Source: Suillus spraguei
Taxonomy: Eukaryota > Basidiomycota > Agaricomycetes > Boletales > Suillaceae
Direction of reading: 5' to 3'
NCBI GenBank assembly: GCA_016800925.1
Contig: JABCPU010000284.1
Location: forward strand, 1 to 64,000
Length of the DNA: 64,000 nucleotides
A program made the translations under genes and the position numbers. The notes beneath the pieces were generated by a model. The model ran no database searches and was not told the DNA's origin. It saw nothing but the letters and a program-made list of their open reading frames with translations. Positions 1-11,342 of this stretch are shown in pieces (the stretch's first letter is position 1; the number at the start of each line of letters is the position of its first letter).

Positions 1-898
1 CTTCATCATCTTCCGACTCCACAACATTCTGCTTGACATGGCGAGTTGCCTTGACCCGCTTGCGACCCTTCTTCGCCGACTTCAGAGGTGAGGCAGAGTG
101 TCTGGACATCATGGGGGACTTCCTCTTCCTGCTCCCTTCCACTTACGGCTCTAGGTCAGCAACAACCGCCTTACCTTTTCCTTTGTCCCGGAGCTCAGAG
201 GTGGCATGGTGGAAGAACCAGCGACATTGCCGGTGATGACGGGTGGGGAGGGAAGGTCCACAGTGATTGGGCCAATGGAAGGGTTAGGCATGACAGGGAG
301 ATCACCTGAATGGTCACCTAACGCCTCCCAGGCGCAAATCTTGCTGTGCCAGGAGTGTTTCAATACCTGGGGGTCATCATGGCCGATGCTGTGCCAGTTG
401 GGCCACACCTGGGGAGTCATGGACCTGACTCTCATCAACTCCTTGGAGTAGGATGCAATGATGCCGGGCATGTAAGGCCCTTTCTCATGCTCCCGGACTA
501 TCTCAGCCTACACAGATCTTAGAAAAACCAAAAGTAAAATTAAACACATGAATGGTACTTACCACAAGATTAGTGACTTGTGCTGTCAGAGCAAGGTTGG
601 GCTTGGCCAGTGCCAGCAGGCATGAGCCGCACCCTGGCGATGATGCCCACAATCTGAGCAGTGGTTGCCTTGAGACCGGCCAAGAGGTTGAACTGGAGTA
701 GACATTTAGATTGAGTTGAAAGATGTGAAAGCTTGAGATAAGTTTGAAATCTGTTATCACTAGGATGAAGTTTTCAAAAGACACCAGACAATTGAAGGAC
801 GATCTTGATAAGTGTTGATTGTTTGTCTTTGTTTGGTTGTGGTTCAACTTTTGGCCATTGCCAGCCATGTGTTGAACTTCGAAGTTATCAGTTATCAA
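1..898 (-). CDS. Hypothetical protein, partial at window edge
   Basis: Not recognised by function. On the minus strand an exon ending at 563 meets a GT donor at 562. A 55-base intron (562-508) leads into an exon starting at 507 that reads AEIVREHEKGPYMPG and continues to about 190, with a Trp/His-rich stretch (VWPNWHSIG, KHSWHSKICAWEA). A further short intron near 190-150 would join it to a Lys/Arg-rich tail that runs off the left edge. The upstream limit (898) is only the open frame limit, not a chosen start. Tone and layout resemble the multicopy hypothetical proteins that surround transposons in mushroom genomes; that is recall, not a search. The 3' end is missing, so length and intactness are unknown. 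Confidence 0.4.
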
Positions 899-924
899 TC
901 AGTTTGATCAGTTGATCAGACATC

Positions 925-1527
925 ATGAGATCTCAACCAGCAGTCAGATTTTATGAACCTCCGGTCACTGAATACAACTCAATGGATGTGGATGACTCAA
1001 CCGAGTCCCGGATTTCACTAGGTATGTTGTGCTTTCAGTACAGCTCTCAATTGACCGGAGATGGACCAGATGCACTGGATGATGTATACCTTGGGCCGGA
1101 TGATGAGACTGAGTCCCGGATTTCATCAGGTATGTGTTGCTTTGAGTATATCTTACAATTGACTGGACATTTATTAGATGCATGTGAAGATGTATACCTT
1201 GGGCCAGATGATGAGATCAACTATGATTCTGGGTCATCAGGTGGTCCGGATGTCTTGGATGCAGTTCCTGGTAGGTTTCTCAATTCACATTTAGATAATC
1301 CAACTTTGGATGTTCATTCAATCCATCCAGATCACATATACCCAGCTCAGCCTGAGGAACTGCCTTTGTTCAACAATCCGGACTTGTACCTAGGGCCTGA
1401 CGATGATCTTATTGATTGTGATGAAGCACCAGAATGTTCTGATGTTGAGATTGATGCTCCGGCTATCCCAGGAATAGCAATTCCAGGTGAGTTCATTCCA
1501 TACCATCTCATTTTATTGTTGATGTGA
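925..1527 (+). CDS. Hypothetical acidic protein with internally repeated exon-like segments
   Basis: Not recognised. An open frame of about 200 codons contains three copies of an acidic block centred on YLGPDDE or YLGPDDD. Two copies are preceded by the same segment (TESRIS, then a Cys/Phe-containing stretch, then QLTG). Each TESRIS segment is followed by GTATGT and later by an AG, so the repeated unit may be a duplicated exon-intron pair rather than continuous coding sequence. A second open stretch at 1797-2018 could belong to the same gene. It sits next to the KDZ transposase relic and may be transposon cargo. Real exon structure is uncertain. Confidence 0.3.
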   Translation: MRSQPAVRFYEPPVTEYNSMDVDDSTESRISLGMLCFQYSSQLTGDGPDALDDVYLGPDDETESRISSGMCCFEYILQLTGHLLDACEDVYLGPDDEINYDSGSSGGPDVLDAVPGRFLNSHLDNPTLDVHSIHPDHIYPAQPEELPLFNNPDLYLGPDDDLIDCDEAPECSDVEIDAPAIPGIAIPGEFIPYHLILLLM

Positions 1528-1937
1528 TGTCCCAAGCACATGCAACACCTCCTAAATGTCAGTCCCCCATACCGGAACTCAGCAATGAAGAACTGCGTCC
1601 ATGCTTAGGGAGTTCATGCCCCTAGGGTCATATGATCAAACAGAATGTGAGTATTTAATTGTTCATCATGTATCTTTCTGCTAATTTTCTTTAAGTTGAA
1701 TCAATTCTGGATCGCCTGGGCCATTACCAACAGTGTCATGGCAATCTTCCGGAGCCTACCGTACATCAACTCCTCGAGGCCAACCGACCATTCCGAGTGG
1801 CTTGGGCTGACACATCCGACAAACTCAGAAGAGCTGATATGATCCTCCAGAGGTTGCAAAGGGCCAAACAGATGAGCTCTGAATTGCTGCTTGTATTAGA
1901 TACCTCATTGAAAAGTGTGATGATCAACCCCATATGT

Positions 1938-2312
1938 AAATATTTGGATATTCACTCACATACTTACATCATGTTCACCACTGAATTTTTCATGTATAAC
2001 AATGACATTTCCAATTGATTTTAGATGATGCACACACCCAATTGTTGCATTCCAACTACCAATGATTGATTCCCGGGTCCAGACCTCGGGATTGGGATTC
2101 ATCCGGAACTCAGTGATCAGGTTTCATAATATTTGGATATTCATTCACATACTTACATCATGTGAACCACTGAATTTTTCATGTAGAACAATGACATTTC
2201 CAATTTATTTTAGATGATGCACAAACCCTAATGTCTAATACCAACTACCAATGATTGACACCTGGGTGCCGGACCTCGGTGATCGGGAGTCGTCTGGAAC
2301 TCGTGATCAGGA
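1938..2312. repeat. Two tandem copies of a ~189-base unit
   Basis: The stretch beginning TATTTGGATATTCACTCACA at 1941 recurs at 2130 with few changes. The likeness continues through a shared GAATTTTTCATGTA segment and a later ACTACCAATGATTGA segment. The offset is about 189 bases. Each unit contains a TTTTAGATGATG block that looks like a splice acceptor, so this may be another duplicated exon-intron unit of the neighbouring hypothetical gene. Confidence 0.7.
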
Positions 2313-2427
2313 TTTGTCCGGAACTCAGTGCTTGGGATTCGACATTTGGGACGTGGGACACTGTGTTTTGAGAAGTGTGACAAAGGATGAAAATGTGGTA
2401 CACATGGGGCAGTTTGGTATATGTACA

Positions 2428-4772
2428 TTATTTCCTTCCCCTTGCCCTGGTTACTTGAAGTGTACTCTCTACCGGCTTTTGAGACTTACTCCGGGTGGTC
2501 CTTGCAGATGGTTCAATGACAGCTTTCTTGCCCTGTATACTCCTTGGTTCCGGCGATGTGTTCCTCTCTTCCACTTCCTCAGTCAACCCAGCCAGGAGGT
2601 CGCCCATCCGTGATGTCAAAAGTGCACCTGCCTTGGCTGGCCTGGCCAGGCAAGGCTCCTGCATTGAACATGGAACTTCTGTCTCCTTGGGTGCTGAAGA
2701 TGGATGTGCTATTCGTCTGGGTTTCTTCAGTGGGGATCGACCATCAGCCGAGTCATCATCAATGTCATCCTCCTTGTCATGAGTGTCACTGTCGGTATCA
2801 CTCTCGGCTTTGGTTGATGGATCCCAGGGCCTTCGGAGAGTTCCACTCTTCTGCATTCTCACTTTACGAGTCAGACGAGATGGCAACTTGCCGGATACCA
2901 CAGATGGTACCATGTCCCCATCTTTGTTCTTCCATACTTTGAACAGGAATGTGGAATCTTTTCCTGTTTCCTGTTACAATCGTACGTGCCCCTACTCATT
3001 TTCCCTTTGTTTCTTTACTTGTATGACGTATCACATGACTTTGCCTTATATGCTCAACGCATCTGTACAACACATGCCTTCCTTATTAGGATACGCAGTT
3101 ACATTCTCATGGTTACTTGGTCTGTGCGCACATATTGGCCTATTTAAGCACAGTGTACTTATAGTAAATTCCTTACTTTAATCTTACTGGGTTTTATCTG
3201 GAATCTCCTTCGCTTAGGCCTCCAACCTACATAAGTCGTCTTGAATCGTCTCTAAGTCTAAGCACTCCTTAGCCTTGGTCTCTATTCTCGCAGAACCTCT
3301 TGGACTTATCCTTGAGGCCAGACCTTTGATCGTACTCGGAACGCATTCCTTGTACTTTCACCTTGTCCTCTTTTGGACATTGTAGAACTTCCCAGCAAAC
3401 CGTCTGTGTCCTTTCACTGTCGCTGGTGATGCCACCCCAGTTCGTAACATTTCCTGCTGAGCATACCAGAAATTGAGCAAGGCCGTCGTGTCCCAGTTTT
3501 GCAACTTCGAAGGCTCCTTCAGGTCAATATCCGCCGGAAGATACTTCCTTGCCACAAAGTCATCCTGACTTTGTACGAGGGCACTCCATGGCACAACAGC
3601 CTTGTCATTCCCGGAACATGTTCCTGTGTCCACACATTCAGCAACATCTCAGATGTTGCCACGAAAGACTCACTGTAGTGCGATGTAAGAAACGCCCTGA
3701 CTATGGCTTTCTTCTCCTCAAGTTATGTTTCCGTGATGTCTGGAAGCAATGGCATCCCATCCCCATCTGTGTCGAGTTCAAAAGCTGGTTTTCTGACTCT
3801 TTTGCGACCTCCCTTGACCTGTCATGCTCTGTCCTGTGCCCCGGCACCTATCATTGTGATGATCAACAAATTCATTCTTGCATCCAAAGTTCAAACACTC
3901 ACCGAACTGTTCCTGGGCGTACTCCTGCCATACTGGCTCAATGTCCTCCCAGTCCTTTGTCTTCATGAAGCTGTCCCCATCTCCTAATGCCTCATTATCA
4001 TCATGCCTGCACACATATATTGAGATCGAAGATCAGCGATGACGGACACAATTGACTTACATCCCAAACAGAACCTCTCCCTGTTCATTCTTCCAAGCTG
4101 ACAACACAAAAACTCTCATCCCGCATTGCCTCCACATCTCTTTCGAAAAGTGCTCCATTTATGCCAGTCTCTTCTTATGAGCAACTTCTGCTTGTATCTC
4201 CGGAGGAGGAAAGCTGTTTGACCATTCTTCCGCTGTTTCTTTTGCCTTCTCCAACTCATCATTGTCCAATTCAGCCATGACTCTCTTCACAGCCCCCTGA
4301 TAATGTTTGAACATACCGGGATCTCCCGGCTTTGCCCTGGACTCGTCCTTAATCCTCTTTAGCACCTCTTCGCGCTTCTGCTGGTAGACCACCATCCTAG
4401 GCATCCATTTCCTCCCATACTTTATCATGTCCTTCCTTTCCTTCCTTTTCTTGTTGTTGAACAACCAAGTCTTATACATCTGAGAGTTGATGGAAGAATA
4501 AGATGTTAAAATTGTAGTTTTTCAACACAACGAAGACGCATCACCTGCTTCCTCTTTTTCCATTGTCCTTGGTCGAATTTAGGAGCAAACAACCTGGCTG
4601 CCCTGGCAATTGCAGTGAAAACCCGTCGCTTCTCACCCCTTTTGGCCGTGGTCCACTCAGGAAGGTAGTTCTTCAACTCCGGAATTTCATTTTCCGTGAG
4701 CTTCTGTGTCTGTGGTTGACGTGCCCTATTTCTGCCGGAAGTCAAGTGAGTGGAATGACCCATCCTTGCCAT
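2428..4772 (-). pseudogene. Multi-exon hypothetical gene split by a solo LTR
   Basis: Unrecognised protein of a type I recall as multicopy in Agaricomycetes. Reading the minus strand: start near 4772 (MARMGHSTHL), an exon to about 4540, a Lys/Arg-rich helical exon at 4479-4159, an exon with WEDIEPVWQEYAQEQFG at about 4014-3778, then a segment reading AVVPWSALV and NWDTTALLNFWYAQQ at about 3600-3450. There the solo LTR 2972-3449 interrupts it. Coding resumes immediately on the far side (STFLFKVWKNKDG) and ends in an acidic Ser/Asp tail to about 2428. A TAA near 3718 and frame changes between exons suggest it is dead even without the LTR. No catalytic motif seen. Confidence 0.5.
2972..3449 (+). 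mobile_element. Solo LTR, family A (478 bp)
   Basis: Starts TGTTACAATCGTACG and ends CCAGTTCGTAACA. It is flanked by the 5-base target duplication TTTCC (2967-2971 and 3450-3454). Read on this strand it matches the two LTRs of the element at 20641-29659 read on the minus strand. No internal domain remains, so it arose by LTR-LTR recombination. It carries a likely promoter-like TATTTAAGCACA stretch near 3142. Confidence 0.93.
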
Positions 4773-4979
4773 GGTGAATCAAATTGCAGAATGGGCTGAG
4801 GATAAGCAAGGTGGAAGTATGAACCAATTGTCAGAAGTTGATCTTTGACAAAAGCCTAACAGTAGCTTAATTGAGCTATATTGGTCCCGAAGCCATAAAT
4901 GGACATAAATTTGTAATGAGTCGGCAGGACAGTATGACACCACAATGTAATAAAAATACATTCCACCTGAGCAGATGCT

Positions 4980-7234
4980 TTGCTTGCAAAATTAGCATTA
5001 GAAAATAAGATGAAGATAGGTAGATGCACCCCATTGCAAAAATCCCACAGGGTAGAAGCAAGGGGCAGCAAAGGTAGAAAGATTTGGGTCAAGGTCCCAC
5101 TTGCAAGCACAAGACGACGAGCCTACAGGTCCATGCCTCACTCTCCCCCAGAATCACCAACACTTCAGCCTGTTCAGGCACCACCTCCTTGGGATGACTT
5201 TCCTGACAATACTTACGAGCAAGACCAAGGCTCATTTGAGCCATTGCAACTCCCAAAAACCATGGCAAGTTCATGTTAAATGTTGGAGTGTCATTCAAAC
5301 TATAGCTAAATATAAAAAATGCAGAGTCAAAATGACTACCTCAGGCAATGGCTGCCAAGGCAGGAATCATATCTGCATCACCTCCTGGATTGAGAAGCTC
5401 CACCAGAAGACAGGAGATGCATCATCTGCCACCAGGATGGGGTCTACAAATGTCAAGATTGTCTTGGCGAGCCTCTCTATTGCACGGGCTGTTGCAGGAG
5501 TCAACATCGTTGCAATCCTTTCCACTGGATCAGTCAATGGAATGGTCAATTCTTCGAGCAGAGTTGTCTCGCTCATGTCGGACTCACCATACACCTCGGG
5601 CATGATGGCAAGCAATGTCTGGTGCTCACAGATAGGTGGGATTTGTTCGAAGGAGATGAACCTGAAGATGTCATGAATTCCAAATACAAACCAGCTTGAG
5701 CCTGAAGATCTTCCGTCTGTGTCGGGACCTGAGTTCCAGCCGAAGGAAAACACCATGGTCATCGTTGACAAGTCCGGAGTTCACCACCTCGAGGTTTGAT
5801 GCTGTGATTGTCCAAATGCCATGAGTCCGGACATTCAATGTTTCGGCATGGATTTTTCCCTGCATCTTTTAACAGGCCGAAGACCGTGTTTACCTTCGGA
5901 GTGCTGGATGATTTTCTATTGGACAACCTTGAATGCGGCACCTCCGCAATGAACTATTACAGTAAGCTCTGGCGAATGACCTCGAGCATGTTTCCACACC
6001 TTGTTCCGGTAATGTTATTTGTGCTTCATCTAAAGGACATTATGTTGACACAGGCCATGGCAAGGATCGATACAGAGAGCTCATGAGAGTCGCTCGACAG
6101 TGGAGGCAGTTGAAGACCATGAAATGGCATGGCTATGGCCATCATTCTGACATCCCAAATGCAGGAGATCTTGCATTATTTTGCCCGGCATGTCCTCAGC
6201 CTGGGATTAATGTATCTTTGTCAGGGGATGAATCACTTGATGAGTGAGTCATGTTCAATACCGAAGTGAACTCGGCGATGATAAGAACTCCAAGCTGGAA
6301 ATACACCCGGTCATTTGTGATGGACGGAAATTTCAAAGCTGAACACCTGCATCCCATTAATCCCCTCGATGAAGTTTGGCTTTCAGATGGGCTTGGATTC
6401 ATGGTCAGAAAGGACAGGTATAACATGCATCTTGCGGAGGCTGCTGACATGGTGGAAAAATCGAGCTGCAACAATCACCGGGTGGTCAATCAAGCAAATG
6501 CGGCGCGGCACAAGCTCGAGTCCACAGGAATCGGGGGAGTTGCCTGTGCCCAGCATGGGTGCTTTGTCCCTCACTCAATGGTTGATTTTCAGAAAGGGGA
6601 AAGGCAAGCCAAACATGCCAATTGACATTCACTAGTTGACCATGCATCATTTGCAGACAAATAAACATGGACTACGCCATTTGTGAGGCTGCCCAGCACA
6701 ACATGGAAGGCATTACCAGGGCTGTCACCTTCTATGACATCAATTGTCAATACAACAAGCACTTTCGTGTTCGGGTGGATCGAAGCCGATACCTTGACAT
6801 GGTAACGGAACTGACCATCATTCCTGGAATCGGGTTGTGGCATGTGCATGGACATCAGGACAGTTGCTATGTCCGATATGCTTCGAATTTTATTGAAGGC
6901 ATTGGCCGGATTGATGGAGAGATCACGGAGACCCTATGGGCATGTCTCAACCTGATTTCCCCTGCCGCTCAGGGAATGTCATCCCCGCACCGAAAGGAAT
7001 GTCTTGATTATCAGATGAACGATTCCAATTTCTGCAAGATGATCTGCATGAAAAGGACTCTTTGCCAGAAATACAAGCTGGCGAAGAATGGCATCGCCGA
7101 AAGTGGCAAGGCTTTCAACAGACTTGATGAAGCTGCACCCGGCAATTTAAAGACACAATGGTTAGCCAGTGAGATGGTCACTCAGTCCAAGAGAATCAGG
7201 GATCCTGTGGCGATGGATTTATATGAAATCAATA
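4980..7234 (+). pseudogene. KDZ transposase, 5' two thirds (decayed, split by chromovirus)
   Basis: DNA transposase of the Kyakuja-Dileera-Zisupton superfamily, which has an RNase H-fold catalytic core. The basic N-terminus starts near 4980. A 60-base GC-AG intron (5265-5324) leads into SQNDYLRQWLPRQ and then the cysteine cluster of the CxC2 type (RCIICHQDG, YKCQDCLG, LYCTGCC, at about 5410-5520) and FHWISQWNGQFFEQ. The core follows: an invariant FFPASFNRPKTVFTFG-type block near 5865, MDGNFKAEHL near 6320, a 53-base GC-AG intron (6604-6656), catalytic-type DINCQY at about 6735, HVHGHQ near 6843, and IDGEITETLWA near 6910. In-frame TGA codons at 5391, 5697, 5797 and 6245 and frame changes kill it. 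At 7235 the reading frame runs straight into the LTR of the chromovirus and resumes at 15905. Confidence 0.88.
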
Positions 7235-8003
7235 TGTTAAGACTGTACTCAAGGGTAGAGAGATCCGAAGGGCTTTGGCCTCAGTTCGTACACTGTGCCC
7301 CTTTCTCGAGTAATGCCCCTTATTTCAGGGAGGAGTTATTCGTCCGAAGACCCGGAAGGAGTTGCGTGACGGATCCGGGTGTCCGAAGGTGTCGGATATG
7401 ATACGTCCGAAGGTTATTCGGAACGTAAGGAGAGGACAGAGATTAAGGCTAGTTTCGGAACTAGTTCCTAACTAGAAACTAACGGAGATGGACTATCCGA
7501 AGATAGAGTCAGAGGTATAGACTATAGGAATCAATCCTAAGTCTTGGAAGGTGACTTAAAGCGGAGAGTGGCTTAAGTCCGGAGGAGGCAGAATGAGTAG
7601 AATCTAAGATGATATTCGAACTAAGGTTCTACGGAGATCTACAAGTGGTTTATATACTGTAAGTATCTAAGACGGATAATCAGCAAGTCCGGGACCGAGG
7701 GCTATGTACGAAGTGTAGCGGAAGTCTATTAGTTAATGCACAGCGGATCAGTAAGCATGAATCGGAAATGAACACAGGAAATGGATCAGTAACACAGGAC
7801 GGAAATATAAACAGCCAGAGTACTGGTAGCAGGAGAAATGACGAAAGGAGATAGACGCAGATGTACACAAGGGAGTTAAGGTGCGAGAAGTGAGTACATT
7901 CGGATGGGTGGTCCGGACAAGATCTGTGGACCGGACGGATATGGAAACGATCGGATCTGGATGGATATGGTCGGATCTGAGATTAGAAGTATGGTATATG
8001 ACA
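7235..8003 (-). repeat. 3' LTR of chromovirus B (769 bp)
   Basis: The plus strand reads TGTTAAGACTGTACTC at 7235 and ends GGTATATGACA at 8003. Termini are TG...CA. The same sequence, with few differences, appears at 10569-11337 (inverted), 15140-15904 and, more diverged, 34286-35041 (inverted). The LTR contributes an in-frame extension to the interrupted transposase reading frame, which is fortuitous. Confidence 0.95.
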
Positions 8004-8198
8004 GTATCCCCCCCTTAGGGCCGAACCCCTGAGGCACAAGAAGCGTCGATCCGGATCAGACAAGATTAATGCGAGACGATGGGGAAGTTTGATGGTTGTA
8101 GTGCTGAGTCTGTAATCCGACAGATATACGGATGTCAGACGTCCGAAATGATTCCTACCCCCACTTCATATCCTTGTTAACAAAACTTGTCTCCAAAC

Positions 8199-9189
8199 AT
8201 GTCTGGAAAGAAATCCGATGCCCCTAAGTCTGCTGCTGACCTTGTGGCGGATCTGGAGCAGCAACTGGCGGCTGCTAAGGCTGCAGCGGAAGCCAAGGCG
8301 GAGCGGAAGTGGAAAGAGGCGGAGGAGCGGAAAAGGCAGGAGGAGTTGAAGCAGATTGAGTTGGCGGAGATCCAGAGGGAAATGGAGGAGAAGAGGCGAA
8401 GAGCACTGATTGAGGCTCGGGTGAGTGCTGTGGACTCTTCCGGATCCGGATATTAATGGGTTGGCAAAGGCCAAGGCTGCTCCTGCGTCTGGAGCAAAGG
8501 ATGGGTACTGCTCCCATTGCGTCAATAAGGGCCGGATGTGCCAGTGGGGTGATGCTGAGAAGAATGCCATGGTGAGTCGTCCGAAAAACTTCGGATCCGC
8601 TGATTTCGACGTTTCGTAGATTAAGTCCTGTGACGTCTGCCGGAAGGACAAGGCCACTTGTCCTGGAAGGCCCGGATTCGTTAAGGGGCCCAAGGGCCGG
8701 AAGAGGCAGCGTCCTGCTGGTACTCCGTCTCCGAAGGGCAAAGGCAAGCGCCGTCAGAGGAGTCCTACTCCAGATGTGGCGGACGCGGATGGCTTCTCTA
8801 ATCCAGTCACTATCGAAGGTACAGATGAGGATTTTGTGGAGTATGATGATCAGGCTTGGGTGGCCGCTGCCAATGGAATCATTGCTGAGTTGGCGCAGAC
8901 CAACGGACTTCTCCAAGATGGTATTGCGGCGGCGGAAGGGAGTTGGATTGCCATGGAGCGGATGAGCTCTACCATGGAGGCCTTCCTCCAGCAACAGAGG
9001 GAATTCCAGGCCCTGCTCATCGAGGAAATTCGGACCGGATTTAGGCTTTCTGTTTCTGCCGGATCCGACAAGGATGGCGCTGGTGAGGAGATTGGGGAAG
9101 AGGTGGCGGATGAGGATGGAGGAGAGATGGCGGATGGGACTGGGGAGGAGACTGGGGGTGCCGGAGGTGAAATGGAGACTGGTGCTTAG
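8199..9189 (+). CDS. Accessory protein encoded antisense to gag-pol in chromovirus B
   Basis: Three exons, 8199-8420, 8470-8571 and 8620-9189, joined by GT-AG introns of 49 and 48 bases, give 297 residues. I do not recognise the family. Residues 1-74 are a strongly charged Ala/Glu/Lys/Arg helix, probably coiled coil (DLEQQLAAAKAAAEAKAERK). The middle holds two Cys pairs, YCSHCVNKGRMCQW and IKSCDVCRKDKATC, spaced like a small zinc-binding module, followed by a basic nuclear-signal-like stretch (KGRKRQRP, KGKRRQRSP). The C-terminal half is helical and ends in a Gly/Glu-rich tail. It lies between the 3' LTR and the integrase end (9247), convergent with pol and 57 bases from it. A homologous copy exists at 31517-32502. 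Introns point against the element's genomic RNA, so they would survive retrotransposition. Transcription must come from its own or LTR antisense promoter activity. Confidence 0.72.
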
Positions 9190-9246
9190 TCCAGATCCGG
9201 ATTTCCGCTACTGCCCTCAATGTACTTATATTTCATTATGTACTCT

Positions 9247-10568
9247 TCAAGCAATGGGACCAGGCTTGTCCGGATATGCTGAGTGGAAATCTGCTACGAG
9301 ATCCGATGCATTTCCGAGTTCTGTGGCCAGTAACCAGGAAGTTTCTTCGTCCGTTCCTTCGTATCCGGACCAACGGACGAGGTATAGAAGTTGGCAGTGG
9401 TGCCTACGACGGTCCAGTTTAGAGTCCAGGATTTCAGATATCTCGTACTCTGGTTCTCCGTCGACTTCGACTGGTGGCGGAGGAGGTTGGATGCGATTGG
9501 GAATGGTGTTCGGAACTGCTGGCTCTAACTGCGAGACATGGAAAACAGGATGTACGGAACGCATAGAATCCGGAAGTCGGATGGCGAAAGAATGAGTACC
9601 CAGGCGGGATATAATTTCGAATGGTCCCAAATTCTTTTCCGAAAGTTTCTTCGATGGACGAGTGGAGCGGAAGTACTTGGCTTTGACGAAGACTTGTTCT
9701 CCAATCCGGAAGTCTGGAGCAGGCTGTCTTTTAGCGTCCGCGGGTCCTTGATAGCATTTCTGAGCTTCGGACATCTCATCTCGGAGGAACTGGTGAAGTT
9801 TGTTAAGGTCTAGGGCATATTCCTGGGCACGGATGGAGGATAGGTCGCGTTCCGGATGGATGGAAATGTTCGGATGATAACCTTTATTGGCGAAGACAGG
9901 TGAAACTCTGGTAGTGGCACTCGGAGCGTTATTGTATGCAAACTCTGCGAGGGGCAGCAGCTCGGACCAGTTGTCCTGCTGATGGTTGCAGTAGATCCGG
10001 AGGTACTGCTCCAGTGTTTGGTTGGCACGTTCTGTTTGTCCGTCCCCTTCGGGATGATATCCGGATGTGAAGTGTAGGACCATGTCCAATGCCTTTCCTA
10101 GGGAACGGAAGAAGTGGGATACGAACTCTGTTCCTCGATCCGAGGTTACATGGGACGGGACTCCATGCTTAGAGAAGACATGGAGGAGAAATAGGCGGGC
10201 GAGATCAGGAGAAGTAATGGTGTCGTGGGTTGGGACGAATATGGCTTGCTTGGATAAATGATCTATGATGACGAGGATGGCTGTAAAGCCGGATGAGTCC
10301 AGAAGTTGTTCAATGAAATCCATAGAGATGGAATTCCATGGTTTTTCTGGGACGGGAAGTTGCTTGAGTAGACCGTAGGGCTTATGTCTCGGAACTTTGG
10401 CTCGGGCGCAGGATGTGCAGGATCTGACATACTCTTTGACAAAGGCTCGTACTCCGGGCCAGGTATAGTTGCATCGGATGAGCTCGAGAGTACGATTCTG
10501 TCCGAAATGTCCGGATAGGGGGTGGTCATGGCAATTCCGGAGGATGCGAAGTCGTAGATCATTGGTAT
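9247..10568 (-). CDS. Integrase with chromodomain, C-terminal pol (chromovirus B)
   Basis: Inserts element cDNA into chromatin. From the solo-LTR junction (10568) the frame reads the zinc-binding HHCC region (HDHPLSGHFG, then SCTSCARAK), the catalytic core with D (SMDFIEQ), D (TSDRGTEF) and E (NQTLEQYL), a GPF/Y-like module (NLGPFEIISRLG), then a chromodomain (EYEISEILDSK, YLVRWSGYEGTDEETSW). It is open to a TAG/TAA-type end at 9247 with no internal stop, about 440 residues. Upstream it continues across the solo LTR: removing 10569-11337 and one GGTAT restores an unbroken PDTNDLRLR reading. The chromodomain suggests targeting to methylated-histone chromatin, a known property of chromoviruses. 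Confidence 0.93.
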
Positions 10569-11337
10569 TGTCATATACCATACTTCTAATCTCAGATCCG
10601 ATCATATCCGTCCAGATCCGATCGTTTCCATATCCGTCCGGTCCACAGATCCTGTCCAGACCACCCATCCGAATGTACTCACTTCTTGCACCTTAACTCC
10701 CTGGTGAACATCTGCGTCTATCTCCTTTCGTCATTTCTCCTACTACCGGTACTCCGGCTGTTTATATTTCCATCCTGTGTTACTGATCCGTTTCCTGTGT
10801 TCATTTCCGATTCATGCTTACTGATCCGCTGTGCAATAACTAATAGACTTCCGTTACACTTCGTACATAGCCCTCAGTCCCGGACTTGCTAATTATCCGT
10901 CTTAGATACTTACAGTATATAAACCACTTGTAGATCTCCGTAGAACCTTAGTTCAAATATCATCTTAGATTCTACTCATTCTGCCTCCTCCGGACTTGAG
11001 CCACTCTCCGCTTTAAGTCACCTTCCGAGACTTAGGATTGACTCCTATAGTCTATACCTCCGACTCTATCTTCGGATAGTCCATCTCCGTTAGTTTCTAG
11101 TTAGGAACTCATTCCGAAACTAGCCTTAATCTCTGTCCTCTCCTTACGTTCCGAATTACCTTCGGATGTATTATATCCGACACCTTCGGACACCCGGATC
11201 CGTCACGCAACCCCTTCCGGGTCTTCGGACGAATAACTCCTCCCTGAAATAAGGGGCATTACTCGAGAAAGGGGCACAGTGTACGAACTGAGGCCAAAGC
11301 CCTTCGGATCTCTCTACCCTTGAGTACAGTCTTAACA
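10569..11337 (+). mobile_element. Solo LTR of family B inserted in integrase, opposite orientation
   Basis: Begins TGTCATATACCATAC and ends GAGTACAGTCTTAACA, 769 bases. It is flanked by the 5-base duplication GGTAT (10564-10568 and 11338-11342). Orientation is opposite to the host element, creating long inverted repeats with both flanking LTRs. It cuts pol between RNase H and the integrase zinc region. Confidence 0.95.
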
Positions 11338-11342
11338 GGTAT

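Noticed and set aside
8275..8994. A minus-strand open frame of 239 codons in the accessory gene region
   Set aside because: It could have been the missing Gag C-terminus or an env-like gene in element orientation, but its sequence is an Arg/Pro/Ser-rich shadow. The plus-strand reading has good exon borders and is conserved in the second copy.
9074..9595. A plus-strand open frame of 173 codons overlapping the accessory gene and integrase
   Set aside because: It is out of frame with the Cys-rich accessory protein and antisense to clear integrase/chromodomain codons. It has no motif.
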